DNA of 5,372 bases from an uncultured Flavobacterium sp. (lineage in GTDB: Bacteria; Bacteroidota; Bacteroidia; Flavobacteriales; Flavobacteriaceae). The position numbers were made by a program, and so were the translations under genes. Location: NCBI RefSeq assembly GCF_946482535.1, contig NZ_CAMLRU010000172.1, positions 1-5,372 of the forward strand, written 5' to 3'. Under the pieces are notes generated by a model. That model had not been told where the DNA came from. It made no database searches and saw only the letters and a list, made by a program, of their open reading frames with translations. How positions within the stretch are numbered: the stretch's first letter is position 1; every line of letters starts with the position of its first letter. Shown in pieces: positions 5,291 to 5,372 of the stretch.

Positions 5291-5372
5291 CTTTTTGATT
5301 TTTATAATTTACTTGACAACCATGGGAACCACAGCCCAAATTGAATATCGCTTGGAATAAAAAGAAAAAACC
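5283..5372 (-). CDS. 3' end of an unidentified Cys-containing small or membrane protein (partial)
   Basis: An open frame enters from the right edge and ends with TAG at 5285-5283, giving 29 visible residues. They comprise a hydrophobic stretch (GFFFLFQAIFNL), then a cysteine pair in GCGSHGC, then a polar tail ending KNQKDE. This looks like the end of a membrane helix followed by a short cytosolic or periplasmic Cys tail. The reason to believe it is coding is that its stop overlaps the thioredoxin start (ATGAATAG) exactly as the HMA/DUF6132 junction does (ATGAATAA). I do not recognise the family. The other open minus frame here stops earlier and shows no such overlap. Confidence 0.55.
   Translation of the reverse strand, partial: GFFFLFQAIFNLGCGSHGCQVNYKNQKDE

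Noticed and set aside
5304..5370. Second open minus frame at the right edge ending in TAA
   Set aside because: It has no overlap with or coupling to the thioredoxin start, and its translation (ending WLSSKL) shows no recognisable feature; the other frame fits the operon layout better.

Overview
The window looks like chromosomal DNA of a Flavobacterium-like member of the Bacteroidetes. The evidence is low GC, a secreted protein with a type IX secretion (T9SS) C-terminal sorting domain, promoters of the TAnnTTTG type, no Shine-Dalgarno sequences ahead of genes, and a TolC/membrane-fusion-protein gene order common in flavobacteria. All eight supported genes lie on the minus strand, so the window reads from right to left. 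No tRNA, rRNA, CRISPR array, IS element or phage gene was seen, and no gap between genes exceeds about 130 bases.

Right part (5372 to 4513): a tightly packed operon. It begins with the 3' end of an unidentified small protein with two cysteines, followed by a thioredoxin (WCGPC), a heavy-metal-associated (HMA, CGGC) protein and a small two-helix membrane protein of the DUF6132 type. The junctions are an 8-nt overlap, a 6-nt gap and another 8-nt overlap. Next comes a 66-residue secreted Lys/Cys-rich protein (4391 to 4191). It has its own good promoter, a direct repeat just upstream of that promoter, and a strong intrinsic terminator (4139-4168). Every product in this part carries a cysteine pair, which suggests a thiol/metal-handling theme. 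That link is inference.

Middle (4076 to 2478): a monocistronic gene for a secreted, Kelch-like beta-propeller protein with a T9SS sorting domain, ended by a hairpin terminator (2436-2451).

Left part (2348 to 1): an efflux operon with a TolC-family outer-membrane factor, then a 50-nt gap holding four tandem 7-bp repeats, then a lipoprotein RND/HlyD-type periplasmic adaptor. The adaptor runs off the left edge, and the inner-membrane pump is expected beyond it.

The most interesting regulatory observation is that the T9SS gene and the efflux operon share a near-identical 15-mer, TGTAACAAWTGTARC on the minus strand. It sits exactly 22 nt upstream of a TAnnTTTG -7 element in both promoters, and neither promoter has a recognisable -33 TTG. 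This suggests that one regulator, or one alternative sigma factor, controls both units.
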